Source: an uncultured Alphaproteobacteria bacterium (GTDB taxonomy: Bacteria; Pseudomonadota; Alphaproteobacteria; RF32; CAG-239). Taken from it: a DNA stretch of 55,047 nucleotides. The position numbers and the translations under genes are program-made. The notes beneath the pieces were generated by a model, which was not told where the DNA came from, did no database searches, and saw only the letters and a program-made list of their open reading frames with translations. The DNA lies in assembly GCA_934248075.1 (NCBI GenBank), contig CAKQKH010000007.1, positions 1 through 55,047 on the forward strand. The letters run 5' to 3'. Within the stretch, counting starts at the first letter, position 1; every line of letters begins with the position of its first letter. Positions 8,284-17,062 of the stretch are shown here, one piece after another.

Positions 8284-9168
8284 ATGGATACGAAATTTTC
8301 TACTGGCGCACTGTTGATTAGTGCTGTTTTGCTTTTAGGCGGCTGCGAATATTTTCGCAATCGTACTGCGGCTGATATCTTAACCAATCCGTTCGCTCCG
8401 AGCCAATCTGAATACGAACGCCTGGGACAAGAGATGCAACCGGCGCAAGTGCGCGCTCCGAGTTCAATTGTTGTTTGCCGTTCTCACCAGTGCGCTCCCG
8501 CCAAACTGTCCATGTCCAAAGAATATGTATATAACAGTCTGCTTCACCTTTTTGACAACAACAATTATCAAAAAGCTCTGATTTGCCGAGCAGACCCCGC
8601 CGCTCACACCTGTTTGGAAAACTTTATATCCTTACCGCTGACTGCCGGAATTACTCCGACCGCCGCATACATTGACAGCGTTCGCATTACTGATGTAATT
8701 ATCGGCAAATCTGCTGAAAAAATAAATTTAATTTTAAATTATAACCTGACATATGGCGGACAGACTCCTGATTGCACACCTTCCAAATCTATTTTATTTG
8801 CCAAAAACGTAAATCACGTTTTGTTGGAAGATGCCGGCTACAATTGCAAAATGACCACAATCGGCCAAAGCACCGTCAAAACCGTTTTTGCCATTGATTA
8901 CATTGATTTGGATTATGGTTATATCGGCGGTTATTATTCCATTGGTATTTCCGGTCCGGCCTATGGCGGCGGTAGCGATTATATGATTATTCGCATGCCT
9001 AAAAACGCCTACCCGCTTGCTCCTGAACTTCAAGCGCCCACGTCGCGTGGCGCGCGCAATTCTGCTGCCAATGAATATATTGGAACCACCGACAATCAGG
9101 CCCCAAGGTCCAATAGCGGCAAAGTTCAGATATTTCCGATAAACAAAAACAATACTTCTGCTGAATAG
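8284..9168 (+). CDS. Predicted lipoprotein, unknown function
   Basis: 294 residues with a lipoprotein signal ('ISAVLLLGGCEYF'; Cys at about residue 21 is the lipidation site). The mature part contains several cysteines (for example 'VVCRSHQCAP', 'ICRADPAAHTC', 'PDCTPS', 'YNCKM') that could form disulfides, and an aromatic Gly/Tyr-rich stretch 'YGYIGGYYSIGISGPAYGGG'. The C-terminal part is rich in Asn, Ser and Gly. I do not recognise a family. It is a single-gene unit with its own terminator at 9172. A cell-envelope role is likely but not specified. Confidence 0.75.
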   Translation: MDTKFSTGALLISAVLLLGGCEYFRNRTAADILTNPFAPSQSEYERLGQEMQPAQVRAPSSIVVCRSHQCAPAKLSMSKEYVYNSLLHLFDNNNYQKALICRADPAAHTCLENFISLPLTAGITPTAAYIDSVRITDVIIGKSAEKINLILNYNLTYGGQTPDCTPSKSILFAKNVNHVLLEDAGYNCKMTTIGQSTVKTVFAIDYIDLDYGYIGGYYSIGISGPAYGGGSDYMIIRMPKNAYPLAPELQAPTSRGARNSAANEYIGTTDNQAPRSNSGKVQIFPINKNNTSAE

Positions 9169-9171
9169 ACT

Positions 9172-9205
9172 AAAGCCGCTCCCAAATTTGAGAACGGCTT
9201 TTTTT
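9172..9205. terminator. Terminator between lipoprotein and acidic-protein genes
   Basis: Stem AAAGCCG/CGGCTTT, with inner pairing CCAAATTTG and a T7 run. It lies between two convergent genes and serves the + strand gene best. Confidence 0.8.
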
Positions 9206-9218
9206 AGCTTATTCATTT

Positions 9219-10163
9219 TTAGTTATTAGCGGCATATGTAAAATAGCGCACACTTTCATAGATTGTAATTTTTTCAATAGCCGAAAACTCAATTTGCGCG
9301 TCTCCATACATAATAGACCCGCTATCAGCCGGCAAATGTCCGTGACGCAACTGGTATTCCCGCACATCTCGCAAGCTCATAATTACTCCGCCGGCAAAAT
9401 GCACTTGCCAACCATAAGTATCATATCCCACATTTACATGAATGACCTTGCGCTCAGCATCACCTTGCAGCACCGCAGACAACGAATTTTTATCAACCTC
9501 AAATACCGGCTCAACCGATGTTCCGGCATACCAACGCACAAACTCCGACAGCTCCTGCACATCATATCCAGTCGTGTTATCCGTTGGATTCTCAGGTAAA
9601 TTTTCAACCGCGTTATCGACTATATTTTCAGGTTCGTTTTCACTTACCTTTTCAGATTCGCTTACCAGACTATCATCATTCTGAACGTCTGCTTGCGTTT
9701 CATCTGTCGTCGGAGCATTTGCTTCATCAAATGCCTTTTCATCAATCGCTGCCTCGCTCGGCGTTACCGGTTCAGTTGTCCGAACATCGTTTTCATTTAG
9801 ATCAGACAAAACCGTTTCTTCAGATTCCACTGTTGACGGCTCTTCCGCGACGTTTTCCTCGGAGACAATATCAATATCCGGCGCGACTTCTGGCGTTTCA
9901 GAAACATCAGGCGTATCCGAAACTTCATGAGCATGAGCATCTTCAGGAGCAGTAACAACCTGCTCAGTTGCATTTTCGGCGTCAAACAAATTACCCAAAT
10001 CCAGAGTTTCCTCGCTCTTGTCATCAGATTGTTTTTCCGCCAAAAAATCATCAAGATCAAAATCATCTGTCGAAGCAGTTGCATGAGGTATCAAGATGTC
10101 ATCTGTCTTTATTTTATCTAGCCCCAGATCAACATTATCCGGCAAATTCAGCTCGTCATTCAT
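9219..10163 (-). CDS. Acidic low-complexity protein in the two-component operon
   Basis: 314 residues. The first ~190 are strongly acidic and rich in Glu, Asp, Val, Thr and Pro in short irregular repeats ('SEENVAEEPSTVESEE', 'ENLPENPTDNTTG'), which suggests disorder. The last ~110 residues look folded: 'ELSEFVRWYAGTSVEPVF', 'VIHVNVGYDTYGWQVHFAGG' and 'YGDAQIEFSAIEKITIYE'. No signal peptide or membrane helix is visible and I do not recognise the domain. The ATG at 10163 has AGGAT upstream and lies 9 bp after the kinase gene, so it is probably co-transcribed with the kinase and regulator. It may be a cytoplasmic accessory or target of the system; that is inference. Confidence 0.75.
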   Translation of the reverse strand: MNDELNLPDNVDLGLDKIKTDDILIPHATASTDDFDLDDFLAEKQSDDKSEETLDLGNLFDAENATEQVVTAPEDAHAHEVSDTPDVSETPEVAPDIDIVSEENVAEEPSTVESEETVLSDLNENDVRTTEPVTPSEAAIDEKAFDEANAPTTDETQADVQNDDSLVSESEKVSENEPENIVDNAVENLPENPTDNTTGYDVQELSEFVRWYAGTSVEPVFEVDKNSLSAVLQGDAERKVIHVNVGYDTYGWQVHFAGGVIMSLRDVREYQLRHGHLPADSGSIMYGDAQIEFSAIEKITIYESVRYFTYAANN

Positions 10164-10172
10164 ATTTTTATC

Positions 10173-11531
10173 CTACAAAGGAATGCTAATCAAAACTTTC
10201 AGTCCGCCAAGCTCGCTGTTGCCAAGCTCAATTGTTCCGCCATGGGAAGTAACCACGTCTTTGGCAATAGACAACCCCAAGCCGACACCGCCTGTCTCTT
10301 TATTACGAGAATTTTCCAATCGATAAAAAGCCTTAAACACATCTTCTCTCTTGTCAATTGGAATACCTGGGCCATCATCTTCCACGGACACCCAAAGTTT
10401 TTTGTCATTACTTTCCAATTTAACCGCTATGGTTTTGCCATAACGAAACGCATTAGAAATAATGTTGGTCAAGGCACGTTTCAAAGCCTGTTCACGCCCC
10501 TGAATCGCGCTCACCTCATCATTAGTCGAGTAGCGAATCAAGGCTTTTTTATTGCGAAATTTATTAATAATGCTCAAAATCAGCTCATTCATATCCACAA
10601 ATGTAGATTTTTCACCAGCTTCGCCACTAACAAATGACAAATAGCCGTCAAGCATTTTTTCCATTTCCTCAATATCAGACAAAAAGTCTTTTTTATCATC
10701 ACCGTCAGGCATCATTGCTGCTTGCAACTTCATTCTGGTCAGTGGCGTTCTGAGGTCATGAGAAACTCCCGCCAACATTTGCGTGCGTTCGCTAATTTGC
10801 CGCTGAATACGCTCCTTCATTTTAATAAAAGCCAACGCGGCTTTGCGCACTTCTGACGACCCATATGGCTTAAAATCCTTATTATCGATTCCTTTACCAA
10901 AATCTTCCGCCACTTGAGCCAGCTCGGCAATTGAGCGAACCTGAATCCGCAAAAACATCACCGCCACCAAAAACAGCAATACCGAAGTACCGGCCATCCA
11001 CACCACAAACATAAAGATAGAAGAGCTAAAAATTTTCTTCTTAGAAGCAACAAACTTATAGAGTCCGTTGGCCGTATCTATCATCACTATCAAATCATTA
11101 TTATCTTTGCTCAATCGCACTTCCCGCTCAGCGTCCGGAAACCCTTTTTCCAGAGCTTCCTCCAAATAGCCGATAACCATTTTGCTGGCCTTATGGGTTT
11201 TATTTATCACCTTATGTTTCTGCTCGTTATTATAATATTCAAACTGCATGTCAAAAACATTTTTCGTCAGCTTCTGCAGTTCCGGCAGTTTTTTAACATC
11301 ATTTTGCACCATATCAACAACAAGCAGCATATCATCGGACAAATTCTCCGACAAGCGGCGCCCCATGCGGCTCCAACTGCCATTAAAAAACATCACCACC
11401 GAAACAATTTGCACCACAATCAAAGGCACAAAAATCAACAACATTGTCCTAAAGAACAATGTCCGCGGCAAATATTTCAGCCGCAAATAGCGCAGTTTTT
11501 CTTCGGTCTTTGGTGATAATCTCAAATGCAT
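10173..11531 (-). CDS. EnvZ-like sensor histidine kinase
   Basis: 452-residue inner-membrane kinase. Membrane segments at about 25-48 and 172-195 flank a ~120-residue periplasmic loop, followed by HAMP ('SIAELAQVAEDFGKGIDN'). The H box 'LAGVSHDLRTPLTRMKLQ' places the phospho-accepting His at residue 258, and the ATPase domain shows N box 'NIISNAFRYG', G1 'VEDDGPGIP' and G2 'GVGLGLSIAKDV'. The domain plan matches EnvZ/RstB-type kinases. It follows the OmpR-like regulator by 41 bp and forms a pair with it. The stimulus is unknown. Confidence 0.92.
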   Translation of the reverse strand: MHLRLSPKTEEKLRYLRLKYLPRTLFFRTMLLIFVPLIVVQIVSVVMFFNGSWSRMGRRLSENLSDDMLLVVDMVQNDVKKLPELQKLTKNVFDMQFEYYNNEQKHKVINKTHKASKMVIGYLEEALEKGFPDAEREVRLSKDNNDLIVMIDTANGLYKFVASKKKIFSSSIFMFVVWMAGTSVLLFLVAVMFLRIQVRSIAELAQVAEDFGKGIDNKDFKPYGSSEVRKAALAFIKMKERIQRQISERTQMLAGVSHDLRTPLTRMKLQAAMMPDGDDKKDFLSDIEEMEKMLDGYLSFVSGEAGEKSTFVDMNELILSIINKFRNKKALIRYSTNDEVSAIQGREQALKRALTNIISNAFRYGKTIAVKLESNDKKLWVSVEDDGPGIPIDKREDVFKAFYRLENSRNKETGGVGLGLSIAKDVVTSHGGTIELGNSELGGLKVLISIPL

Positions 11532-11572
11532 TTTTCATCCTTTCCGTTCATTCTTAATTTCGTAGTGCAAAA

Positions 11573-12262
11573 CTACTCCGGCAACAACATATACCCCTTG
11601 CCTCTAACTGTCTGCAAATAGCGAGGATTTTTGGAATCTCGTTCTATTTTTTTACGCAGACGAGTTATCTGCACATCTATTGAGCGCGGACTCTGTCCGG
11701 CCCCCAGCATATCTGCTAATTTTTCTCGCGTAAAGACCTGTCCGGTTTTAGCGCCCAAAACATTGAGCAATGCTTGCTCAACCGGTGTAATGTGGATTAT
11801 CTCGCCCTGCTTGGTTTGCAATTCTTTCTTTTGCAAATCATACACACAAAGCCCCAATCCCAATTTCTCGGCAACTTCGTTTTTTGCAACCGGTGTACGC
11901 TTAAATATATTGCGAATACGCAACACCAATTCTTTTGGTTCAAACGGTTTTGGCAAATAGTCATCAGCGCCATTTTCCAATCCGGCTATTCGGTCGGCCG
12001 TTTCACCCATCGCGGTTAACAAAATTACCGGAATCAAATTATCCTGCCGTAATTTTGCCAAAAACTCCAATCCGCTTTCTTCCGGCATCATGATATCAAC
12101 AATCAACAAATCAAACTTATATTGCTGCATCAAATGCCTTGCCGCCGCCGCGCCGTTTGCAACAGAAACAAAAAAGCCGCTCTCCCGCAAAAATCTTTGC
12201 AGGAGAGAGCGCAAGCGAGTATCGTCATCAACAACCAGAATATGTTTGGCCTCAGTATCCAT
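11573..12262 (-). CDS. OmpR-family response regulator
   Basis: 229 residues: receiver domain (acidic DDD at 12-14, phospho-acceptor Asp56 in 'IVDIMMPEESG', Thr in 'LLTAMGET', Lys in 'YLPKPFEP') and a C-terminal winged helix ('REKLADMLGAGQSPRSIDVQ', 'TVRGKGYML'). It binds DNA as a dimer once phosphorylated by the kinase encoded just downstream. It lies 20 bp after pgsA and is probably in the uvrC-pgsA transcript. The name OmpR is likely but the regulon cannot be read from this window. Confidence 0.93.
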   Translation of the reverse strand: MDTEAKHILVVDDDTRLRSLLQRFLRESGFFVSVANGAAAARHLMQQYKFDLLIVDIMMPEESGLEFLAKLRQDNLIPVILLTAMGETADRIAGLENGADDYLPKPFEPKELVLRIRNIFKRTPVAKNEVAEKLGLGLCVYDLQKKELQTKQGEIIHITPVEQALLNVLGAKTGQVFTREKLADMLGAGQSPRSIDVQITRLRKKIERDSKNPRYLQTVRGKGYMLLPE

Positions 12263-12282
12263 CCACCATTCCTTAGTTATTT

Positions 12283-12957
12283 TTAATCAGATTTTTTAGC
12301 CGACTTTTTAGTTTTGGCTGAAGTCTTGGCGCTTTTAGCTTTTTTTACAGTTGCAGCTTTAACCTTTTTCACCGGCGCAGTCTTAGTCTCAGCCGGTTTA
12401 GCGGCCTTATTCTGCTCATGAATATAGTCTAAGCTTTTTTGAAAATATTGATATCCGGTAATAAATGTCAGCACCGCGGCAACCCACAACAAGAACTCGC
12501 CGGTTCCTCCCCAATACCACACGCCTTTCAACAGCAGCATTGACAATGCCGTCATCTGGAAACCGGTCTTCCATTTTGCCAAACGAGTTACCGGCATTCC
12601 CACATTAACTTCCATCAAAAACTCGCGCAATCCGGAAACCAAAATTTCTCGGCACAAAATAACCACCACCGGTATATAGCTTAGTTTGGTAATCAGCATA
12701 TCCGGCTTTGCCAACAAAACCACCAAGGCTGATGCCACCAAAAGTTTGTCGGCAATCGGATCCAGCAGACGACCAAATGCCGAAACCTCGCCTCTTGCGC
12801 GCGCCAAATAGCCGTCAAAATAGTCGGTTATAGATGCGGCAATAAACAAAATTGCAGCAAATATTGCCCAAATTTTAGATGTAAAATAAACAGACAAGAA
12901 AATCAGCGGAATAACCACGATTCTCGAAATAGTTAAAATATTTGGTAAGCTGTACAA
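12283..12957 (-). CDS. pgsA: CDP-diacylglycerol-glycerol-3-phosphate 3-phosphatidyltransferase
   Basis: Makes phosphatidylglycerol phosphate from CDP-diacylglycerol and glycerol-3-phosphate at the inner membrane. The CDP-alcohol phosphotransferase signature D(x)2DG(x)2AR(x)8G(x)3D(x)3D is complete: 'DYFDGYLARARG' then 'AFGRLLDPIADK'. Several membrane helices surround it, and the start 'MYSLPNILTISRIVVIP' is typical. The last ~45 residues are an unusual Ala/Lys-rich tail ('KKVKAATVKKAKSAK') not needed for catalysis. Position behind uvrC is standard for alphaproteobacteria. Confidence 0.95.
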   Translation of the reverse strand: MYSLPNILTISRIVVIPLIFLSVYFTSKIWAIFAAILFIAASITDYFDGYLARARGEVSAFGRLLDPIADKLLVASALVVLLAKPDMLITKLSYIPVVVILCREILVSGLREFLMEVNVGMPVTRLAKWKTGFQMTALSMLLLKGVWYWGGTGEFLLWVAAVLTFITGYQYFQKSLDYIHEQNKAAKPAETKTAPVKKVKAATVKKAKSAKTSAKTKKSAKKSD

Positions 12958-13009
12958 TGTTCTAGCCCTCTATAAAATTTAATTCTGCCAATATATTAAG
13001 TTAGATTTT

Positions 13010-14815
13010 CTAATTATGAAAGTACTTATAAATTTTTTCCGCTGTTTTTTTGCTGATTCCCCTCACTTTTTGCAAATCTTTCACTTCGGCCTGAGCAATT
13101 TCCTCTGCCGAACCGAAATAATTCAGTAAATCTCTCTTACGTGCGTTGCCGATTCCCTCAATTTCATCAACCCGAGACTTATAAATAGACTTAGCTCTTT
13201 TTTGACGGTGAGTTCCTATTGCGAACCGGTGTGCCTCATCTCGCAGATTTTGCATATAAAAAGCCAATGGTGATTGAAACTCCAGCGCAAAACTTTCTTT
13301 ATCTTTCATATGATAAAATTCTTTTCCCGCGTTTCGCTCCGGCCCCTTAGAAATAGCAATAATCGCTATGCCGCTAAGATCAAAATCTTTAAGGCTCTCA
13401 TACACCGCGTTCAGTTGCCCGCGACCTCCGTCCAGCAAAATCACATCAGGCTTGTTTTCCGGCGTCATTTTGGCAAACCGCCTTTGCAACACCTCTTGCA
13501 TCATAGCAAAATCATCTCGCGTCTCTGCGGTATTCTTAATATTAAATGTCCGATAGCTTTTTTTATCAAAACCATCTGGAGTTGCCACCACCATAGCTCC
13601 GATAGCAAAACTTCCCTGATTATGCGAATTATCATATATCTCAATTCGCTGCGGAACGCCAGACAAACCGAAAACAGCTCTAAAATCTTCCAAATTATTT
13701 TTAACGCTTGCCATCAGAGCCACTTTACGAGCTATTGATGCTCTGGCGTTTTCTGTCGCCATTTTTATTAAAGCCGCTTTATTGCCTTTTTTATAAGTCT
13801 TAATTTTGGTCGCCAAAGCTTCTTCCAAAAAAGCCTTATTTTCCATTTCCTCAGCCACAATAATTTCCTTAGGCGGAATATGTGTTGTATAAAAACTACT
13901 CATAAAAGCTTCAAGGATTTCTTTATCATCGGCATCTTCGGCCTGCGACGGAAAATATGGCACATTACCGCAATTTTGTCCTGAACGAATAAAAAATATT
14001 TGAATACAGACCAAGTTGTTTTCGCGCACCAATGCCACCACATCAGCTGACTTTATTCCGGCATACTCCACATTTTGCCTTGATTGGATATTTGTTAAAG
14101 CGCTAATCCGATCCCGTAACACCATTGCCGTCTCATACTCTTGCTTTTGACTGGCCTCTTGCATTTTTTGCGACAACTCATCTTGAATTTTGTTGTTATG
14201 TCCCTCCAAAAACCGGACGGCATCTTCCACTAATTGTCGATAATCTGCTGCAGAAATTTTCCCTACGCACGGAGCAGAACAACGTTTAATTTGATACATC
14301 AGACACGGGCGTTGCCGGTTCTTAAAAACATTGTCTCGACAAGAGCGCAGCAAAAAAGCTTTTTGCAAAACATCAACCGCGCTGTTTACGGCCAACACAC
14401 TGGCAAACGGCCCGAAATACTTATTTTTATCCGTGCGCGCCCCGCGATATTTTTTTAAACTTGGAAATTCTGACGCCACATCTATCATCAAATGCGGAAA
14501 CGTTTTATCATCTTTAAGCAAGATATTGTAACGCGGCTTAAATTTTTTTATCAGCTCATTTTCAACCAACAAAGCGCGAGCTTCATTTTCAACAATAATA
14601 AATTCCATATGGTCAATTTGCGCCACCATTTGCTGCAAACGTACCGGAAGCTTGTCTATATGCGAATAGGCAACGATTCTTTTTTTGATATTTTTGGCCT
14701 TTCCCACATACAAAACTTCATTATACTCACTAATCATTCGATACACTCCAGGAGCGTCGGGAGCGATTTTAATAAAGCGAAGCAGATTTTCCAGCCCTTG
14801 TTTTATATCATACAT
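13010..14815 (-). CDS. uvrC: Excinuclease ABC subunit C
   Basis: Dual endonuclease of nucleotide-excision repair. The N-terminal GIY-YIG domain reads 'APGVYRMISEYNEVLYVGKA'. The UVR motif follows in the middle ('QEYETAMVLRDRISAL'). The RNase H-like C-terminal nuclease has 'IEIYDNSHNQGSFAIGAMVV' and 'VILLDGGRGQLN'. The tandem HhH comes last ('IEGIGNARKRDLLNYFGS', 'VRGISKKTAEKIYKYF'). I start at the ATG 14815 ('MYDIKQGLENLLRFI'), with GAGGA upstream; an ATG at 14896 would add 27 unconserved residues. It is the first gene of the minus-strand run to the acidic protein and is divergent from the gene at 14940. Confidence 0.96.
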   Translation of the reverse strand: MYDIKQGLENLLRFIKIAPDAPGVYRMISEYNEVLYVGKAKNIKKRIVAYSHIDKLPVRLQQMVAQIDHMEFIIVENEARALLVENELIKKFKPRYNILLKDDKTFPHLMIDVASEFPSLKKYRGARTDKNKYFGPFASVLAVNSAVDVLQKAFLLRSCRDNVFKNRQRPCLMYQIKRCSAPCVGKISAADYRQLVEDAVRFLEGHNNKIQDELSQKMQEASQKQEYETAMVLRDRISALTNIQSRQNVEYAGIKSADVVALVRENNLVCIQIFFIRSGQNCGNVPYFPSQAEDADDKEILEAFMSSFYTTHIPPKEIIVAEEMENKAFLEEALATKIKTYKKGNKAALIKMATENARASIARKVALMASVKNNLEDFRAVFGLSGVPQRIEIYDNSHNQGSFAIGAMVVATPDGFDKKSYRTFNIKNTAETRDDFAMMQEVLQRRFAKMTPENKPDVILLDGGRGQLNAVYESLKDFDLSGIAIIAISKGPERNAGKEFYHMKDKESFALEFQSPLAFYMQNLRDEAHRFAIGTHRQKRAKSIYKSRVDEIEGIGNARKRDLLNYFGSAEEIAQAEVKDLQKVRGISKKTAEKIYKYFHN

Positions 14816-14880
14816 TCCAATATCCTCATTTGCAGACAATATTAAAATCTTTTTTACATATTTCAAGCGCTTTAATTTGT

Positions 14881-14909
14881 TTGACAAAATAAACAAAATT
14901 TGTTACAAC
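14881..14909 (+). promoter_or_regulatory. Sigma70-type promoter for the gene at 14940
   Basis: TTGACA (14881-14886), 17-bp spacer, TACAAC (14904-14909). A ribosome site 'caggag' and the ATG at 14940 follow. Confidence 0.65.
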
Positions 14910-14939
14910 ATGGCTAATTTCTAAATCAGGAGCTAAAAT

Positions 14940-16148
14940 ATGCTTGAATACATAACCTCAAAAGAACTCTCCAACGATATCAGACGTTACAATTTTGCTC
15001 TTTTGTTCAATCGCGCCAAAGCGCAACAAATCAGAACTCTTGCCGCGCAAAAGTTGCATGACTTTGCATCTTTGAGTTTGCAAATCAGGCCTCAAGACTG
15101 TGAAACCATGTACACCTACATCAAAACTTTTGGCTATATCCGTCATCGGCAGGTTACCAGCGATTCTATGTCTGCCTTTGCCCGCTTAAATGAAATTGCC
15201 ACTTCTGACAGCAAACGCTTTTTTAGAGTCTGGCGCGGCAAACTCCTAAATTGGAGCAGCATTGTTAGCCGCGGACTTGCCAAAGCCGCCGGACGCTATG
15301 ACACTATCGGATACCAAGCTCCGCAACCTCCGAAACCTCTGGCTAAAGCGCAAGACAAACCTGCGTTGACCACTCCCGCCGCTGAATTGATTGTTCAACG
15401 CAATCTCAGCAAACAGGGACAAAACATATTCAAAAAAAGCATGCGCCGCGTGCAAAAACAACTCCCTCAAACTAGCACCAGCAAACCTCAGAACAATAAT
15501 CGCCAACCAATTCCCGAGGTTGCGCCGGTACGCAAATCTAAACCCAATTTCTTTAAGCGCTGCCAAAAACAAATTACCAAAACCGCCATCGGCGGTGTAG
15601 TTCTGCTCGGAGGCATTTTTGGAATTGCCGCGTTGCAAAACACGTCCAACCCTGAAAATAAAGAAAAAACACGTCCTGATAAAATAGAAAAGATCACCAC
15701 CGCTCCTGCCAATAATCTTGAAATTACCGAGGTTAAACTTCCGCAGCCTGATTCTGTCCGCAAGAATTACTACGATAGCGCGCTAAAAATCCATTTAGGC
15801 GTATCTGCTCGTGAGGAGCTTTACGCGAACTTGCGTAATTTGGCCATATCTCAAAAAATAAACATTCCCGATGGTGAAAGCATCGAACATTTGGCACACG
15901 TTATCACCATCTCAAATCTGGTGCAAACCAATAGTTCCAGCAACCGCTTTTTACAAAACTGCCTGCATAGCCACGACACAATTTCTGCTGCGGCCCAAAA
16001 TAAACTTTGGCATATTGTAAAATCTGCCGGCGATCGCTCTCAAAATATTCGCGGAACGTCTGCCGTCAGCAATTTTGACAAACAACCTCACCAAATTCAG
16101 CAAGAACATCTTAATACCCTGCGCAAGCTAAAACAGACTTCCAGATAA
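14940..16148 (+). CDS. Membrane-anchored protein of unknown function
   Basis: 402 residues, no recognised family. Residues 1-110 are predicted soluble and helical ('RAKAQQIRTLAAQKLHDF', 'DSKRFFRVWRGKLLNW'). Residues 110-210 are a basic, Pro/Gln-rich linker. One membrane helix lies near 215-232 ('AIGGVVLLGGIFGIAAL'), and the remainder (235-402) is probably on the other side of the membrane, with mostly helical sequence. The positive side before the helix suggests a cytoplasmic N-terminus. It has its own promoter and terminator, so it is a single-gene unit. Function unknown. Confidence 0.75.
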   Translation: MLEYITSKELSNDIRRYNFALLFNRAKAQQIRTLAAQKLHDFASLSLQIRPQDCETMYTYIKTFGYIRHRQVTSDSMSAFARLNEIATSDSKRFFRVWRGKLLNWSSIVSRGLAKAAGRYDTIGYQAPQPPKPLAKAQDKPALTTPAAELIVQRNLSKQGQNIFKKSMRRVQKQLPQTSTSKPQNNNRQPIPEVAPVRKSKPNFFKRCQKQITKTAIGGVVLLGGIFGIAALQNTSNPENKEKTRPDKIEKITTAPANNLEITEVKLPQPDSVRKNYYDSALKIHLGVSAREELYANLRNLAISQKINIPDGESIEHLAHVITISNLVQTNSSSNRFLQNCLHSHDTISAAAQNKLWHIVKSAGDRSQNIRGTSAVSNFDKQPHQIQQEHLNTLRKLKQTSR

Positions 16149-16150
16149 CC

Positions 16151-16184
16151 AAAAAACGAGGATTATAAAATCCTCGTTTTTTTT
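16151..16184. terminator. Bidirectional terminator
   Basis: AAAAAACGAGGAT/ATCCTCGTTTTTTTT stem with a short loop, between convergent genes ending at 16148 and 16196. Confidence 0.88.
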
Positions 16185-16195
16185 ACAGATACACA

Positions 16196-16432
16196 TCAAT
16201 GGCCTGAATAACCATGCTCCGCGTATCCGGTTTTAAGCATGTTGTCTATCTGCTGCTGAAGCTGAGTAGATCTTTGCTTCTCTTGACGAAATTGCTCTTG
16301 CAAACTGGCTATCTTGGCATCTTTGCGCAAAATAAGCCTTTTTAATTGTCTGGTGTTGTTTTGGCAAGCCTTATATCCAAAATAAGCCGCCACAGCAAAT
16401 AACAATGCTGCTAAAAATAATACCTGTGCCAT
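16196..16432 (-). CDS. Small single-pass membrane protein with coiled coil
   Basis: 78 residues: an N-terminal hydrophobic helix (about 3-21, 'VLFLAALLFAVAAYFGY') followed by a Gln/Lys/Glu-rich segment ('IASLQEQFRQEKQRSTQLQQ') likely to be a coiled coil. No family recognised. The plan resembles its neighbour at 16546, and both could be envelope or division-associated small proteins, but nothing proves that. Confidence 0.6.
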   Translation of the reverse strand: MAQVLFLAALLFAVAAYFGYKACQNNTRQLKRLILRKDAKIASLQEQFRQEKQRSTQLQQQIDNMLKTGYAEHGYSGH

Positions 16433-16513
16433 AAAATTATGTTTTAATATATATACATGAACCTGAATGATATTCCATTCTAGACAAAAAGCAACTGTTT
16501 TTTACAAAAAAAT

Positions 16514-16543
16514 AAGAACTCCCAACCTAAATCGGGAGTTCTT
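16514..16543 (-). terminator. Terminator of the gene at 16546
   Basis: AAGAACTCCC/GGGAGTTCTT stem followed, on the minus strand, by ATTTTTTT. Confidence 0.85.
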
Positions 16544-16545
16544 AG

Positions 16546-16860
16546 CTATTTTTGCGGAATTGGGTAGTTATATATATTGCGTTTTCGCAACTCATCTGTA
16601 ATTACCTTCCGCACCTCGTTGTTATGGTATTTATCAATGAGCCCTTTCTTACAGGTGCTGTACCATACTTTTAGCTGCAAATCGGACATTTGCTCCAAAC
16701 GGCTTTTCAGTTCGGCAATTTTTTGTTCTTGCTTGCGCTTTTGTTTTTTGTATTCATTGTTGCTAATTGCAGCAAATATTACTACCAAAAGAACTATAAT
16801 CACCGTCAAAACACCCGTCACCACAAATAGTGATCGGAGAGGCAAAGATAAATCAATCAT
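16546..16860 (-). CDS. Small membrane protein with coiled coil
   Basis: 104 residues: one membrane helix (about 10-32, 'FVVTGVLTVIIVLLVVIFAA'), then a Lys/Gln/Glu-rich helix ('QKRKQEQKIAELKSRLEQ') and a short C-terminal region containing 'LKVWYSTCKKGLIDKYHNN'. No family recognised. It has its own terminator and lies downstream of rpoC, where rpsL-rpsG-fusA would be expected in many proteobacteria. Confidence 0.65.
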   Translation of the reverse strand: MIDLSLPLRSLFVVTGVLTVIIVLLVVIFAAISNNEYKKQKRKQEQKIAELKSRLEQMSDLQLKVWYSTCKKGLIDKYHNNEVRKVITDELRKRNIYNYPIPQK

Positions 16861-16946
16861 AAGCTTGTCATATTATAAGGTTAATAATAAATAATTAGCC
16901 CGATTTTACCCGCTATTTATGCTCAAGGCAACTATTATTTTCATAA

Positions 16947-16980
16947 ATAAAACCTCCCGAAAAAATCCGAGAGGTTTTTA
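16947..16980 (-). terminator. Terminator of rpoBC
   Basis: AAAACCTC/GAGGTTTT stem about 85 bp past the rpoC stop, with A/T runs on both sides. Confidence 0.75.
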
Positions 16981-17062
16981 TTGTAAACAGGCAATGTCCG
17001 AAGAGGGCTGAAAATTTCCGCAATCCTGCTAAAATTTCCAGTCACTCCTCAAACTTTTCCAC

